Below are positions 46,149 to 58,257 of a DNA stretch of 64,000 nucleotides, one piece after another (positions within the stretch are counted from its first letter, which is position 1; each line of letters begins with the position of its first letter). The notes beneath the pieces were generated by a model. It made no database searches. It was given only the letters and a program-made list of their open reading frames with translations, and was not told where the DNA came from. The DNA is from Coprinopsis marcescibilis (lineage: Eukaryota > Basidiomycota > Agaricomycetes > Agaricales > Psathyrellaceae). The position numbers were made by a program, and so were the translations under genes. The stretch covers positions 161,339 through 225,338 of the forward strand of contig ML210179.1 of NCBI GenBank assembly GCA_004369085.1. The letters are read 5' to 3'.

Positions 46149-47011
46149 TCAGTTTCCGGAGGCAGCGGCAAAGCTACGGGTGAGCCAGGATAAGGACGGG
46201 AATGCACTAATTGAAGAGGTGAGCCTGATTCAGTCACAATGGTCGTACATTTTACGTACCCCTCGATGAGTGGCATCATGTCTTCAATGCTCGGAGTGCC
46301 CCTCCAGTCCCTAAGCAATTCACTGCCAATGGCAAAGTTGGACACAACCTGTACACCAGCAGCGCGCATACGATCATTGGCATCATCTGCAATGCGCTGG
46401 TTGAACGTTCCAGAGGCGTCGGCGTTTGCAAAGACGGTGAAGTTCGCTTCAACCAAGGACATCGCGACGAACGCAGTGCAGACCTGGAAAGGTAGAGCTC
46501 AGTACATGGGTTAAGAGTGAGCAGAAAAAATCCAGAGACGACCTACATCGGTGGTGATACCCGCGAGAAGAATTTGTTTCTTCCCGGTAGCGTAGACGGC
46601 GTCGCGGAACTCTTGGTTGTCCCAGGCGTTGATCTCACCCTGGCGCCTGATCACTGGCGCGTTGGGATGCATATCGAGAATCTCCTTGGGGACGGGACCA
46701 TTAGGGCCTAGCAAGTTCCAGTTAGATACCTTTGCTAAAGTGCATGGGGACTACTACTGACCGGTTTCGATGCTGGTAGTTATAACGGTCGGCAAACCAA
46801 AGACCTGCCCGAAGGTGGCGTGGGCGAAAATGTTGCTGCGGAATTCCTGGGGTTCCCAGTCCCGAACAATATGGAAAAGGCCAACTTGGTGGTCAACGAT
46901 GAGCAGAGCCACGTCACTCTTGTTCAAGCGAACATATTCGTAGCCGGAAACCAACGCGGCTTGAGCAATGGCGAGGCACAGTAGGAGAGCTTTGGTGACA
47001 GAGGAAGACAT
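46149..47011 (-). CDS. Secreted isochorismatase-like (YcaC-type) hydrolase
   Basis: Exons run from 47011 to 46762, 46707 to 46547 and 46483 onward. A signal peptide (MSSSVTKALLLCLAIAQAALVSG) precedes a cysteine-hydrolase fold. Landmarks are ALLIVDHQVGLF (catalytic Asp), ETGPNGPVPKEI, INAWDNQEFRDAV, TGKKQILLAGITTDVC (nucleophilic Cys at the exon 2-3 join) and ASGTFNQRI. The C terminus is uncertain: reading through gives a stop at 46145. A GTACGT..AATCAG intron at about 46260-46225 instead gives EGLTSSISAFPSL.. and a stop at 46149. YcaC-like enzymes have no firm substrate; true isochorismatases cleave isochorismate. Secretion by a plant-associated fungus would make salicylate-precursor degradation conceivable, but that is only a hypothesis. 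Confidence 0.87.
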
Positions 47012-49446
47012 GGAGGCTGAGTGGGACCTGTAGTAGTAGGAGTAGGAGAAAGAGAAGGTAAAAGAGTTGATGCTTACTTCAGGGCTTCAACCCAGCCTTT
47101 TATACCCCAAGTCTTCAAGCGGCGCCTAACAGAACCACTGGCCAGATCCGATGTTACGCAGTCTGTACGTAATTGAGCGTTTTTCAGCCTTCCGTCAATC
47201 GAGATATCTTACCAATTACACAATGTGCGCCCAAAGCTCTTCTCGAGGACTTGAAAGTGAGACGGGTCGAGGATATCGTATTATCCAGCAGACAGGTAGG
47301 AAGATCTACGGGAGACTGAGAGGTAGACTGTACATGGCGGTAACGAAGCTCAACTATTCACTGAACGAGAGCGTATCAGATTGACGTCATTATCCCGGGA
47401 CGATGGTAACACATCGGCTCTACCATTGTTTAGGAAGATGCACGCGCATGTCGCAAAAATCAGAAATGTACTAAGCTCTCTCCGGGTGCCAAGGATATGG
47501 TAGCGCTCTGCATGTTGCGGCCGTGATAACGGCATCTTCTGGACGGTTTGTAATTTGTCCCACAGCTCATTTGTGATGGTGGGTGGTTTCGGGGACATGT
47601 AACCTTTTGGAGACCTTATGAGCCGCTCCTGGATTATGAAAGAAGAAGATACAGATGGGCTGAGCATGGCAGAATACCATCACACAATAGTGATGACTTC
47701 CATCCTAAGTCAGTCCTTCATCATTATCTCTTAACCTTCACTCTTTTAATCACTAATATGCTATCTTACATTGTTCTTGCGTTTATTGTTGTGGTATACA
47801 ACGTGTGAAATACTCATCAGCATCACATCCCTTCAGGTTTTCACCCACCTCGAGCCGAGTACAGGGAGAGTTTCCGGCATTGGCGGTGTACACCACGGGC
47901 GCTTAATAACCAACGAGTCCGATCGGATCACTGACTGCATATGGTCACATCTCCAATGTAGTGACCAACGCTCTCTAAGCTTCTCCAGGGTTGTGCGAAA
48001 GATTTGTGATATATTGCAACATGCCGTACTTTCATCTTGATTAGATGACTTACATTCCTTTGCTGCATTGCATTAGCGCAAGACCAAATTTCAAATTCCA
48101 GACTCTTTTATTGCATAATGCACACTGGGGATGGTAGAGCTCTAGTTCGCCTCCAAGTCTGCGCAGGATCTTTTTTGCCTCTTGGATGTTATTCCCAGCT
48201 CGCATTGATTGCACAAATAAATGCAGTCGATCTCACATTACTTAGTGCCCTGTGAAGCCTTTAGCTTGTTGATGCGAGAATTAAGCCATCACTTCACTTC
48301 TTAAGCGTTGAAGGGAAGTTCGCGCCATCGTCACTGGGCTGGCCCGGGTACAAGATCGCCCAATGGCCGCGCGGGCGCTTCCAAGGCAATGTTGAATCTC
48401 CGCAACAAGATTCAAAAATGTTGCATCTTGAGGCTCATTTGATAGCCTCTTATACCCTCAAAAGCTGCAGTTAGCTCATATTATTGGCATACTTCTAAAA
48501 TGAAAGCATGTGAAATTGTGGTGAAAGAATCAAAGGCTGAACTTCGAAGAAAAGTTCAAAGTTTAAGTGACTTGGCACGTGGTGCTCTGCGTGACTGTCA
48601 CGCGTGACGGCCCATTCTTCCGAGCGACGAGGACGAGGGCCTTCACTTTCCGTTCCCTGCCATCTCTCCAGCAAACATTCACGGTTTCAAGTTCAATCAC
48701 GCACTGTAACTAATTCCAACACAACACCGGCGATCCAATGGACTTCGCAATTGGGAGCGGACTGCAGTGCGATGGGGTGTAGTTTGCACCTGTGGTGAGC
48801 CAGGGCTCCTTTCCGCGATGGCCGCGTAAAACACGGTCTCTGCAACATGCTGCAAAGCCCCAGGGACTACCTTGAATTGACTGAAGCCTTAACAAAGCTG
48901 AGCGCTGATGTGCGATGCCTTTCGACGAGTGCACGATTCAACTCCCGCGCCGAACCGCCGCGGTCCGGCAATCTCCTCAGAGGTCCCACGCTGAGCATAC
49001 TTTGAGTTTTGCTCTCAATGGCGATGTCTCCAAATTCCCACTTCGACGTGAACATCACGTCGCCAATTGCAAATTGGACTTTATGCGCATATGGCCCAAT
49101 TTCACAAGTAGAAACGGGGGAACAAGCTTCATAAACGGTTTCTTTAACAAGACACTGTCAAGGGGTTTTCGGTGTCCTTCCTTCGAATTCCTTTCCCGCT
49201 ACAGACCACAACGTTGTCTCATCAACAACGCATACACTTCATGCGTCGAATGACTAGCCCCGGGCGCCATAGAGCCGCAGGTTGAAAGTTTAAGGCCAGC
49301 TCTATGATTCAAAACTCAACTCAAAGGATTTTTAACGAGGTGAGGGGTTCAACATCAAGTGAGCTTGAAATTAAGGATTGGGCGTGGGATAGCTCAGCAC
49401 TTTCTTTTCTACGCACAGGACTCTTTCCTTGAGAGTCCTTATCTAC
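47012..49446. other. Gene-poor stretch
   Basis: No recognised coding sequence or repeat structure in about 2.4 kb. Short frames on both strands overlap at random. A promoter for the secreted hydrolase probably lies within the first 200 bases. Confidence 0.4.
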
Positions 49447-50226
49447 CTACGCTGACTTAGGACCGAATAGTCTCACAATTTCTGTTCCCTGGGGTTGGGT
49501 GGTAATCGCAGCTGACCTGCATGAGGAAAATACAATGATATTGATATCTCCCAATTCATGAGTCCTCTTTGCTCCCCTGTTCCTTATCTTCATAATAGTA
49601 CAACCCGTCTGGATGTGGTATTCGTCAGGAAAATACCACTCGAAAGCGTCCCCGTGTTCACCTTCGTTCCAAGGACCGGTGTCAATAATATCGATCCTCG
49701 ATGTACCGTACGAAACCAATTGGTTCTTCTCAACTGAGATGTTGTCCACCTTCCCTTAATTTGACAAGGGTCGCCATGTGCGATTTCCACCCTTGCATTT
49801 CGATCCGTATCAGCCAATCTGTGACCTACACAGCCAATCGTGAGAGTCTGCAGTCTTAGCCCGAATTTTCCGGACGAGTTGCATTCTGCCAAGGGCCGAC
49901 TCCTAGCGCTGACTGTTGATCTCCATGAGTCAGGAAACTCGGAAAGAACCTGTGCACTTCCTTCCTCTGTAGTAGGCAATGGTAGGTCAGTGAAGGTTTT
50001 CAGGCTTGTGGAATAGTCAATCGCGATAGCGCGTCCACATGTAAAGATATAAATAAAATACTTCACGTTGCCAATGTAGGCAAGCCGTTCTACACATCAG
50101 TGGCCGCCATGGGCCATCTGAGTCGGAAATCCGGAAGGCACAACTTACCTTACGACGCATTTCAAACCTGGGAGTGTCGAACGTTGACAGGCAAAGGAGA
50201 CTTTTGGCCAAGATGTACCTGTACAT
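49447..50226 (-). pseudogene. Possible relic of an unrecognised gene
   Basis: A coherent protein can be followed over three segments on the minus strand: KSLLCLSTFDTPRFEMR, a GTAAGG..TGTAG intron at about 50153-50093, RLAYIGNVKYFIYIFTCGRAI to VEIAHGDPCQIKG, and VDNISVEKNQLVSYGTSRIDIIDTGPW. Between the second and third segments a one-base shift is needed (near 49760), with no suitable intron. Length and splice signals suggest a real gene that has lost its frame; upstream exons and domain identity were not found. Confidence 0.4.
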
Positions 50227-51106
50227 GAAACATGGTGTAATGCAGCCGGTGAGACAACTTACAATGTGGTTCCGCGCCTAAAATTTCCATTTCCGAAAGC
50301 TAATCTATCCCGACCTTGTGGCTGTCGCGCTTTGCCTCAAACAAGGTCCATCACAAAAATCAAGCCTCTCTGTACGCTACGGTCTCTCCCCACTGGTAGC
50401 CAAGTTCTTTTGCGCGATTACCGCGTTTCTTTGGCGCCCCAAACTCTGGTTCGTGGGCGAGACGAACGGCTGGTTTTAGAAACCTGACGTGAAGTGGGAA
50501 TGAGCAGGAAAGGGCCCAATTTATCGCAAGCTACTTAGGTGTGGGATTGAAGCTGCGGTGGGGCCAACGTTCTCCGCCGTATGATGGCTACAAGTACGTT
50601 ACCATACGGCCCTTGCCACCCGTCGTATGTAATGGACTACCTTCAACTACCCTAGTCAATTACTCAGTGTTAAGCACCAAGACGGAAATCTGGAACAGAA
50701 CTCTGAGTCCGAGTGGAGATATATATGCAGACGCAGTTGGAACTTGGGAGGTGGCGGGGTCTCGGACGAATATCACGAAACTTTGATGATGATGAACCAT
50801 CACCGCATGAGCGTTCCGTGAAACCGAGAATCCACTTGATTGGAGACCTTCCGCGGCAAAGAGAATCGTGAAAGAATCGAAGACAATTCGATTTTTCTCC
50901 GATTTCTCTTGTATATCTCGATAGTCTCATGATTCTCTTGCCTAAACTTGACACCCTGTGTTATGACTGCGTACGCGTAAGACAGCCAGTCTTCTGGTGA
51001 ATCTCTGCGTCGCTAACGCCGGTTCCCATCAACGCTATCGCTGTGCATGGCAGCGCAGGCGAGCGAGCGCTCGGTGCGCGTTAGCGATTTGCCACAGGTG
51101 AAGTGA
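50227..51106. other. Gene-poor stretch
   Basis: No gene recognised; short frames only. Confidence 0.35.
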
Positions 51107-51264
51107 ATCCGAGACAGCGCAACATCAATGCATAACCTCCGAGCCGGTTTCTCCAACTTAGGAAAGCTGGTTCGCATGGTAAGGGATCCGAGACAGCGCA
51201 ACATCAATGCATAACCTCCGAGCCGGTTTCTCCAACTTAGGAAAGCTGGTTCGCATGGTAAGGG
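51107..51264 (+). repeat. Tandem duplication, 2 x 79 bp
   Basis: A 79-base unit starting ATCCGAGACAGCGCAACATC at 51107 is repeated without visible change from 51186, ending just upstream of the TATA box of the secreted zinc-finger gene 2. It duplicates a stretch of that gene's upstream region. Confidence 0.9.
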
Positions 51265-51276
51265 ATCCTTGTGGGC

Positions 51277-51283
51277 TATAAAA
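51277..51283 (+). promoter_or_regulatory. TATA box of secreted zinc-finger gene 2
   Basis: TATAAAA 105 bases upstream of the ATG, directly after the 79-bp tandem duplication. Confidence 0.6.
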
Positions 51284-51381
51284 GCTGGCCCAATGCATCA
51301 ACAGGAAGTCAGTATCCAGTTTTCCACTCCTTAACTACTACACCCCCTCTCATAATCAATCTCCCACTACACAGTGCAAAG

Positions 51382-51820
51382 ATGCGCCCCTTTCACACTG
51401 TCATCTCTCTTTTCCTGCTCTTCTTCCTGTCCTTCTTGGCTGGAAACGTCTCTGCTCATGGCGACCACGGCGTTGAGCTGAGTGCTCGTGATATTATGCG
51501 CAGCGATGCCTCGCTCTCTGCCCGATCCGTACGTCTTCACCCTCCATGCGCCTCGACGAGCTCGCTGAACTGATATTTTATTCCTGTAGTTGGGCTTTGA
51601 AATGGACGAGTTCCTCGAGACCCGCTCCGTCTTAGCCGACATCTCCACTCGCGAGCTCTACGATGAGATCAAGGCTCGCGCCAACGAGTGGCAATGCGTT
51701 CGCTGCAACAAGTGGTTCAGCCACGCGAACGTGAGTCTTCTCCACAAGACGGCTCAGGCGTTCCTTTAATAATCACCCTTTCTTCGTTAGCTTCTCCTCC
51801 ACCGCAAGAAGTGCAAATAG
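51382..51820 (+). CDS. Small secreted zinc-finger protein 2 (C2HC)
   Basis: Three exons, join(51382..51528, 51590..51730, 51791..51820), give 105 residues. A signal peptide (MRPFHTVISLFLLFFLSFLA..) is followed by two Ala-Arg segments (ELSARDIM, SLSARS), LGFEMDEFLETR, the family helix STRELYDEI, and a C-terminal finger CVRC-x11-H-x3-C that ends the protein one residue later. Both introns are phase 0: the first follows the second Ala-Arg, the second cuts the finger after eight residues. It shares all landmarks with the 12.0 and 57.8-63.1 kb genes. Secretion is expected from the N terminus; function unknown. Confidence 0.8.
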
Positions 51821-53033
51821 ATCATGCGCACCCTCAGCTGAGCGCATCAGGCCACGGCTCTGAACTCAAACATTTAGACTCGAGGTGGCTTGGCGCACGC
51901 GGTTATGATCCACCCTCGCTGCTTAGGATAGTTATGATGTGTATCTTCTACTTTATAATAGAATCGGTTAGTGTCCTGGTGACACAAACCATGTTTCAAA
52001 CGCACATGGGTGTCGACGGGTTCTTTTCCATGGCCACTGAGATCCACCAGAGCACCAACGAGGTTTGCAAACGCGCTCCAACCTCTTCAGTACCACATCC
52101 TTGTCTCTGAAGACCTTTTCTTCAGTTCTCCGAGAGCACTACAAAGTCACCGCGGACGTATCATAGCCTTTGACCTTTGTTCAAGGTATCTTCATCATCG
52201 CTCAGTCAAGTCTCTCAGCCATCAGTACAGCCAAATCCTGAAATGGGAATGTCGTCCTGTGTGTCTAAAATGGTGCTACAGTCGTCAAGCAAACATGCTA
52301 CAAACTTCGAGCTTGTTGTTGGCCAAGATGTATGACTGCATTTATTACAAGACTTGAAGTACCTCTGAGAAATTGAGTACTTCAAACATTTTTTATATTG
52401 GTAATCAGAGTTATGTTGATGGACTCGTATCTCTAGCTCCATCTCCAAGTATGGACTTCTTGAGCGTGTCTCGGTTAGGAGGCGTCAGGCCTCACGAGCT
52501 TGGAAAGCTGCTCTGCAGGCCCCATTACAATCGGGATTAAAGATCCCAGGAAGCGCATATCAGGACTGGTGGAGTTGAAGTCGGATTCTCTGATATCTAA
52601 AAACAAGGGTCCAGCTTTGTGAACTGATACTATGAAACGAGGAAGACGAAGGAGACCTTACTGTCGAACTTTCGGATTGCTAAAGCATCAAATTAGCGCC
52701 CAGAAAGATGCGAAAGTCATTTTGTCAAGGAAGCCATCGAAGTCCTATGCGCTCTTCCCGTAGACAGACTGATAATATATCTGTCTTGGCCCCATTCACT
52801 GTGTTCATGAGTGTCGACTTATACGACGCCTTCCACTTTTACCATATTGCCAAGCCTAACTCTGCACGTGAAAGTCACGCCACTCGTGTCACGTCGCACA
52901 ATGCCAAGCACTTCGCCCAGAAAAATACTGCTACTCGTAACTCGATCTTCTCCTCTTCGTTCTTGACCATTAGGTCGATATATCCCACTTATCGTGCATC
53001 TTGAAGATCAGCACACAGCCTGAACCTCATTGG
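51821..53033. other. Intergenic
   Basis: No gene recognised in about 1.2 kb; the last few hundred bases serve as the MRH4 upstream region. Confidence 0.4.
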
Positions 53034-55981
53034 ATGTCGTTACTATCGAATAGGCTAAGCCCCAAGCTCTTACGCCTCCAAACTTCCAGCCATGTCACAG
53101 TGACTCCGGAAGCCTTTTTTCATTCATCCGCCACGAACCCTTGGGAAAGCCGGTCAGGAGACCGAGAGGGACCTAGGTCCGCTGGGTTTAGGAACAGCTC
53201 TAGGGGTCGTGGCACCAGTAATTCTGGTGGGCGTGGTGGACGAGGAGGGCGAGCGCAGTACAGCAGTACGTTAACCAGTCCGTTTCTTTATGGTTTATCT
53301 CTCGCTCAACTCCGACTATAGGGGGTGATAGCTCTCGTGCATCCACAACATCGGCCCCAGTAAGTGGTCGAAGAAGACTTGTGGACCTGAAGTCGACCGG
53401 TGGTCGTATGGAAGTCGCGCGAGACCCGCAGAACGACAGTACGTTTGCCAGTTCATCTCTTTGTCCTTTTTGCTTATCGCATAACTCGCGCTACAGGAAG
53501 CGATAGGCCTCGTACACCAACGATACCTGCCCCAGTAACTGGACGAAGAAGATTTGAGGACCCGAAGTCGACCGGTGGTCGGCGGGAGGTTGCGCGCGAC
53601 CATCCACCCCACCAAGCAGAGGGTGAAGGAGCGCGTGCGCCACACAGGGAATATACGAGATCACCGGAAAGACAACCTCGTCGCGAGTCCCACTCTCGTG
53701 CTAATGGGCATCGTGTTCCAGATAGGCAGTCCCAATACGAGCCTTATTCTCGAGGTCAGGGACCGCGTCCTGGTCGAACTACCGACTCATCAACCGAGTT
53801 TGCCAGGCCCGGCATGTCAGCGGCACCTAAACATCCCAAACCTCATGCCCCGCTCAACTTTGGGTCGCCAATCACATCGCCCGAATTCGCACACCCACCG
53901 GCACTCGTTACGACTAGCTCGTCAAGCACGCCCATATCCAGCCCTCTACCGCCCACCTTCACTTCACCACCTCTTCTTCCTGGCCTTTTATCTTCAGTAG
54001 AAGACTTCTTGGGGCCCAAATCCAAACCGACACCTATCCAGGCACTAAGTTTGAAGTGGATTATGGATTACAGCAACCAAGACGAAGGGCGTCCATTTGA
54101 GTACGGCGAGTTTCTGCTAGCGAGCGAGACTGGATCTGGGAAGAGTTTCGCATACCTCTTGCCCGTCTTGCAAGGCGTAAAAGTATTAGAGATGAAGGAG
54201 AGGGAAGTGGCAGAACGGTTGGCGAGGGGAGAAGCGAGCGAAGAAGATCTGGCCAGCGTTAACAAGAAAACTTCGACTTCATCGGATTACCTGATGACCC
54301 CCCGCGCTATCATCCTCGTTCCCACCCACGAGCTGGCACGACAAATCTCGGCATTCGCCAAGTCCCTGCTACATACGACCAAACTTCGGGTGGTGTGTGC
54401 AAGCCAGACAAATGTGGACCTTAAATCGACTAAGCCTCGAACTGCTTCTGGTCGGAGGTTGGATGTGTCGTCGAGGGACATGGCAGCTTCCCTCGATACA
54501 TTTTCGGAGCTGGAATCTGGCGATTCCGGAGAGTCAGCCTCACCTCTATCGCATGACGTCGACGTCCTCGTCGGTACGCCGATGAAGATTATGGAGATGA
54601 TTCGTGGACGAGGCTGGGATCTTGCCAGCTCAGACTTTTCTACTGACGATGTCAAAGGGAAACTGAGGCGGGGAAGGGATGTCGGACGCATTCCAGCCTA
54701 TCCAAAGGGACCTGAAGCCGAACGGTGGGCCGATGTGGGCCAACACGGGCAGCAGCAACTCGGTCTGGGTAATATAGAGTGGGCAGTAATCGATGAAGCT
54801 GACGTTCTTCTCGGTGCGTCAAAAGTTTATTTGATTTGCTCGTGCCTGGTTAACAGATCTCTGTTCCTGTATTTCTAGATCCTGACTTCCAAGAAGTCAC
54901 TCGCCTGCTCCTGTCAGATGTCAGCAAAGCCAAAGGGCACATTATCCCAGTCGATAATTTCCCCACTGGCTCCCCTTCACCGCAGTCCGCCACCACCGAC
55001 TCCGGAAATCCAGTCGAATATCCCTTCAATTTCCTTCTCTCCACTGCCACCATTCCCTCTTCCCTCTCGAACTATCTGTCTTTATGCCACCCTAACCTCC
55101 TCAAACTTGCTTCTCCCAAACTACACAAGTTACCCGACACGCTGAAAGTGGACTACGTCAAATGGACCGGAGGAAACCGATTCAAGGATGTTGAGAGGCG
55201 TATTAGGGAGGTGTGGGCGCAGGATGCTGTGGAAGTCGATAGTCGTCGAAAGGCCGCCTACGGTCGACAAGAAACTGCGAAACCGGCCTTGTCCAAAGTT
55301 CTGATATTCTGCAACAAAAGCGCGAAGGTGCAAGAGATGAGTCGGTACCTAGAGGAGAATGGTATCTTGAACGTTGCCGTGACGAGCGGGCGGGAGGTCC
55401 AGAGGTTGGATGCCCCGACTGAGGATGGTACTCCTGGGTCGAACAAGTTACCTGCGAGGGGCAGGGGAAGCAACAAATATTTGGGAGGCTTTTTGAAGCC
55501 TATCAGACCTGCCAACTCGGGGTCCAAAATAGAAGCGACTGATGCAGCAGCTCTGACGACGAGACCGAAACTGAAGAACCCTCACATGCTCTCGGACCCA
55601 TCGACTACCCCGCACGTACTAATTACCACATCGCTCCTATCGCGTGGACTCGACTTTGATCCGGAGGTGAAGAACGTGTTCATTGTGGATGAGCCGAGGA
55701 GTATGGTTGACTTTTTGCATCGGGCTGGAAGGAGCGGCAGGATGGGTGGGATCCCTGTTGGCGGTGCTGCTTCATCCAGTGGCGCTCCAGCCGCTGCAGG
55801 CCCTGCGAGTGCTGGCGGTAGGGCACCGGGTCTAGTTGTCATCTTTGGACGTGGCGGACCGGGGAGCATTTCTGCGAATGTGGGGTTGAGTGGGGATAGG
55901 AAAGTGAGGTTGGTCGGTGGCGTTGGTGGCAGTCTGATTCGGAAGGGTGGAGGGAGGGAGAGGACCCTTGGGAGGGTGTAG
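53034..55981 (+). CDS. MRH4: Mitochondrial DEAD-box RNA helicase Mrh4
   Basis: Four exons, join(53034..53265, 53322..53438, 53497..54813, 54879..55981), give about 922 residues. The N terminus (MSLLSNRLSPKLLRLQ..) is basic, without acidic residues, fitting a mitochondrial presequence. RGG-like and Arg/Ser-rich segments follow. Helicase motifs: ASETGSGKS (I), PTHELARQI (Ia), VDVLVGTP, IDEADVLL (II), LSTATIP in place of SAT (III), LIFCNKS (IV), LLSRGLDFD (V) and HRAGRSGR (VI). DEAD with STATIP and long inserts is characteristic of Mrh4, which acts in assembly of the large mitochondrial ribosomal subunit. The C terminus has an Ala/Gly-rich insert after motif VI. Exon 2 and the start of exon 3 are tandem duplicates. 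Start chosen at the presequence Met rather than 33 bases upstream. Confidence 0.9.
53266..53610 (+). repeat. Tandem exon-intron duplication within MRH4
   Basis: Two about 173-base units, each an intron plus the following exon, are alike. Both introns begin GTACGTT and share CAGT and TCGC strings before the acceptor. Both exons encode TI/TT-x-AP-V-[ST]-G-RRR..D.KSTGGR.EVARD. The result is a doubled 39-residue linker segment in the protein. Confidence 0.8.
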
Positions 55982-57694
55982 GTGATGTCGGTTTCCTGTT
56001 CACGCGTTGCGTCCCGGCAGTCAGTGGAGGTTGGGGAAGAGCTTCCTGTGGATCTATCCAAATATAATACATCCCCCTGGTATGTATAATACGTAATTAA
56101 ATAATTCAACCCATACTCATTAGACCTGACAGCCTCCGAGCTTAGATAGAGGAAAATCACGAAGTGGATAGAGTACATGAATTTGCTTCACAGGTCTCCC
56201 TGCGCCTCATAGAGATGTGACTGAGTTTTACATTGCAACTCCCTGCCTACCTAGTACCCGGACGTTGCACGAATGGATGTCTAAGGTTCGGTTAGACCGG
56301 TTTTAGTGCTATATAGAGCCAACAAGCTGGGGCTGCCTTCAGAAGCCACCAAAATCAGTCTGGAGAGATGTAGTAGTGGTAGGCACGCTAAGGGTGTTCC
56401 AGACTTTGATGGATGAACCAAACAAACAGCGGAAGCCTGGGTGACAGTCTGTTCAGTCAGATCTCCGAGTATCCCTGCATGTTCTACAAGCCTAGGCAGG
56501 CTCATCAAATCTGTTAGCTTATATTACCGTAGGGAACGACAACAACCGCCGATGGTCACATCGCGACCCTGAAACAGCGGCCACCGGGATAACTCAATCT
56601 CGGCATTCACAAATTCGCACATTTTTGTACTCGCTCTTGATGGAAAACACATCCTGCTTTATTGTTCTATGCAGGCTAATACATCATATAGAACAGCTAA
56701 ACGGATGATGGACAGCACAGATTCTCAATGCGTCGACCATGATGCCGTTCGTTTGCCGTTGAGTATGGAACACCAATGGAGACAGATCTTGGTTTTGAGC
56801 GCCCTCGTCGAAAATTACACACACCCGAACAGCCCAAGTTGGGCGGCTGATACAGGCTGATACAGTTACATACCAAGTAGTGGCACACGTCGATGAGTAA
56901 TCTTAGGAGTCGTCTTGGCTGCACGCGCGCCCATCTACGTGCAGTACATTGATGTGTGGACTTGGACACCCGAACAACCCAAGGCGGGCGGCTCAAAGTG
57001 ATATCCGCCAAGAACCACCCCAGTGTTCCAACTTCCCGCCCCCGCCCGTTCGAGTTCATAGTCCAAGTTACTCTTTTAGTTTTGTTTGGGGGTGACTCTG
57101 CAAGGTACCATTGCCGATGTATGCAATTTGACGGGCCCCAGTCTCAGAACAGGGTACCTGCAGGTTGCTAAGGATAGAGCAACCCATGCGCTTACGGCGG
57201 ATTAAACGTTAGCTTGTAATTGAAATTGACCCCGGAACAAACCGTGATGTAAGAGAATCTGATGTGAATGCCGCACATGCAATGCGTTCACCGTTGTGCG
57301 AGGCTATGAAATTTCATGAACGTTGGCATCCAGAGCGGAATACTATTAGGCGCCCATGGCCCCTCAATGGTACAGAAATAAGGCCAGAGGTGGACTGGGG
57401 TATCATCCTATCATCCTCTATTACTATGATGATGCATCTGAGTATGGGCTGGAGAGTCAAGGAGCCAGAATGTCAGTGACGGGAGTACGATCCATTGTTC
57501 CGACGCTAGCCAATCTCTCTTGACAGATTGAGCGGCGCTGGCTCAACAAAGGACAATTCGGATCCTTCCAATTATAGCGGTACTGCAGCAGGCCTTCAAT
57601 CCTTTCGAACATATCTGTTCCTTATCAACCCGCCTCTTACGGGGATCTCGCAGTCTTACATAGCCGAAATATGAGCTACAGTGCACTCCCAGGG
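55982..57694. other. Intergenic
   Basis: No gene recognised in about 1.7 kb. Two related strings (CACCCGAACAGCCCAAG near 56823 and CACCCGAACAACCCAAG near 56968) hint at a small local repeat. Confidence 0.4.
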
Positions 57695-57700
57695 TATAAA
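57695..57700 (+). promoter_or_regulatory. TATA box of secreted zinc-finger gene 3
   Basis: TATAAA 78 bases upstream of the ATG, within GGTATAAAGGGCTACCA, a block almost repeated 89 bases upstream of the next paralogue (GAGTATAAAGAGCTACCA). Confidence 0.65.
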
Positions 57701-57772
57701 GGGCTACCATAGTGTGTCTCTAGGACATACTCACAATCAGCACTCATATTTCCCTCATTCAAGTCCCACACA

Positions 57773-58257
57773 ATGCGCTACAACTTTATCTTCGGATTCG
57801 TTCTCTTTTTATTCATGTCCGTCGGAAATGTACTGGCGCACTCGCGCGGTGCTGTCAACGCTGAGGTCGCCGCTAGAGGCCTTTTAAACGTCGTTGACAA
57901 GATGTCGGTTGGAGCTAGACAGGTCAGTGGACGCTTCCACGACCTCAGGCTGTCGTCATAACTCACGAATCCTCCTCGCAGTTCGACGATATAGAGGATT
58001 ACTTGGATCGCCGGGAGCTACTCGAAGATCTTACTACCCGCGAGCTGTACGAGGAGCTGAATCGCCGCGTCATCCTCTATCCGGGCGGGCCAAACTCGAC
58101 GAAGATGAGGTGCGACCTTTGCGGTAACATGATCCCAACAAAGGATATAGTTGTGAGTATTAGGTTTCCACTGTGTCAGACCCACTTACTTAATATAACG
58201 GATTATCAGACACACCGATGGCAAGCCCATGCAAGGCGCAGTGGTGGAGGCCAGTAG
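57773..58257 (+). CDS. Small secreted zinc-finger protein 3 (C2H2)
   Basis: Three exons, join(57773..57922, 57982..58152, 58210..58257), give 122 residues. A signal peptide (MRYNFIFGFVLFLFMSVGNVLA) is followed by AARGLL and GARQ segments and an FDDIEDYLDRRELLEDL stretch. Then come the family helix TTRELYEELNRR, whose final Arg-Arg could be a Kex2-type cleavage site, and the finger CDLC-x11-H-x4-H with a basic Gly-rich tail (ARRSGGGQ). Introns are phase 0, at the same places as in the other members. It is close to the genes at 59940 and 61869, clearly by tandem duplication. If cleaved at Arg-Arg, a peptide of about 45 residues carrying the finger would be released; this is inference. Confidence 0.83.
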
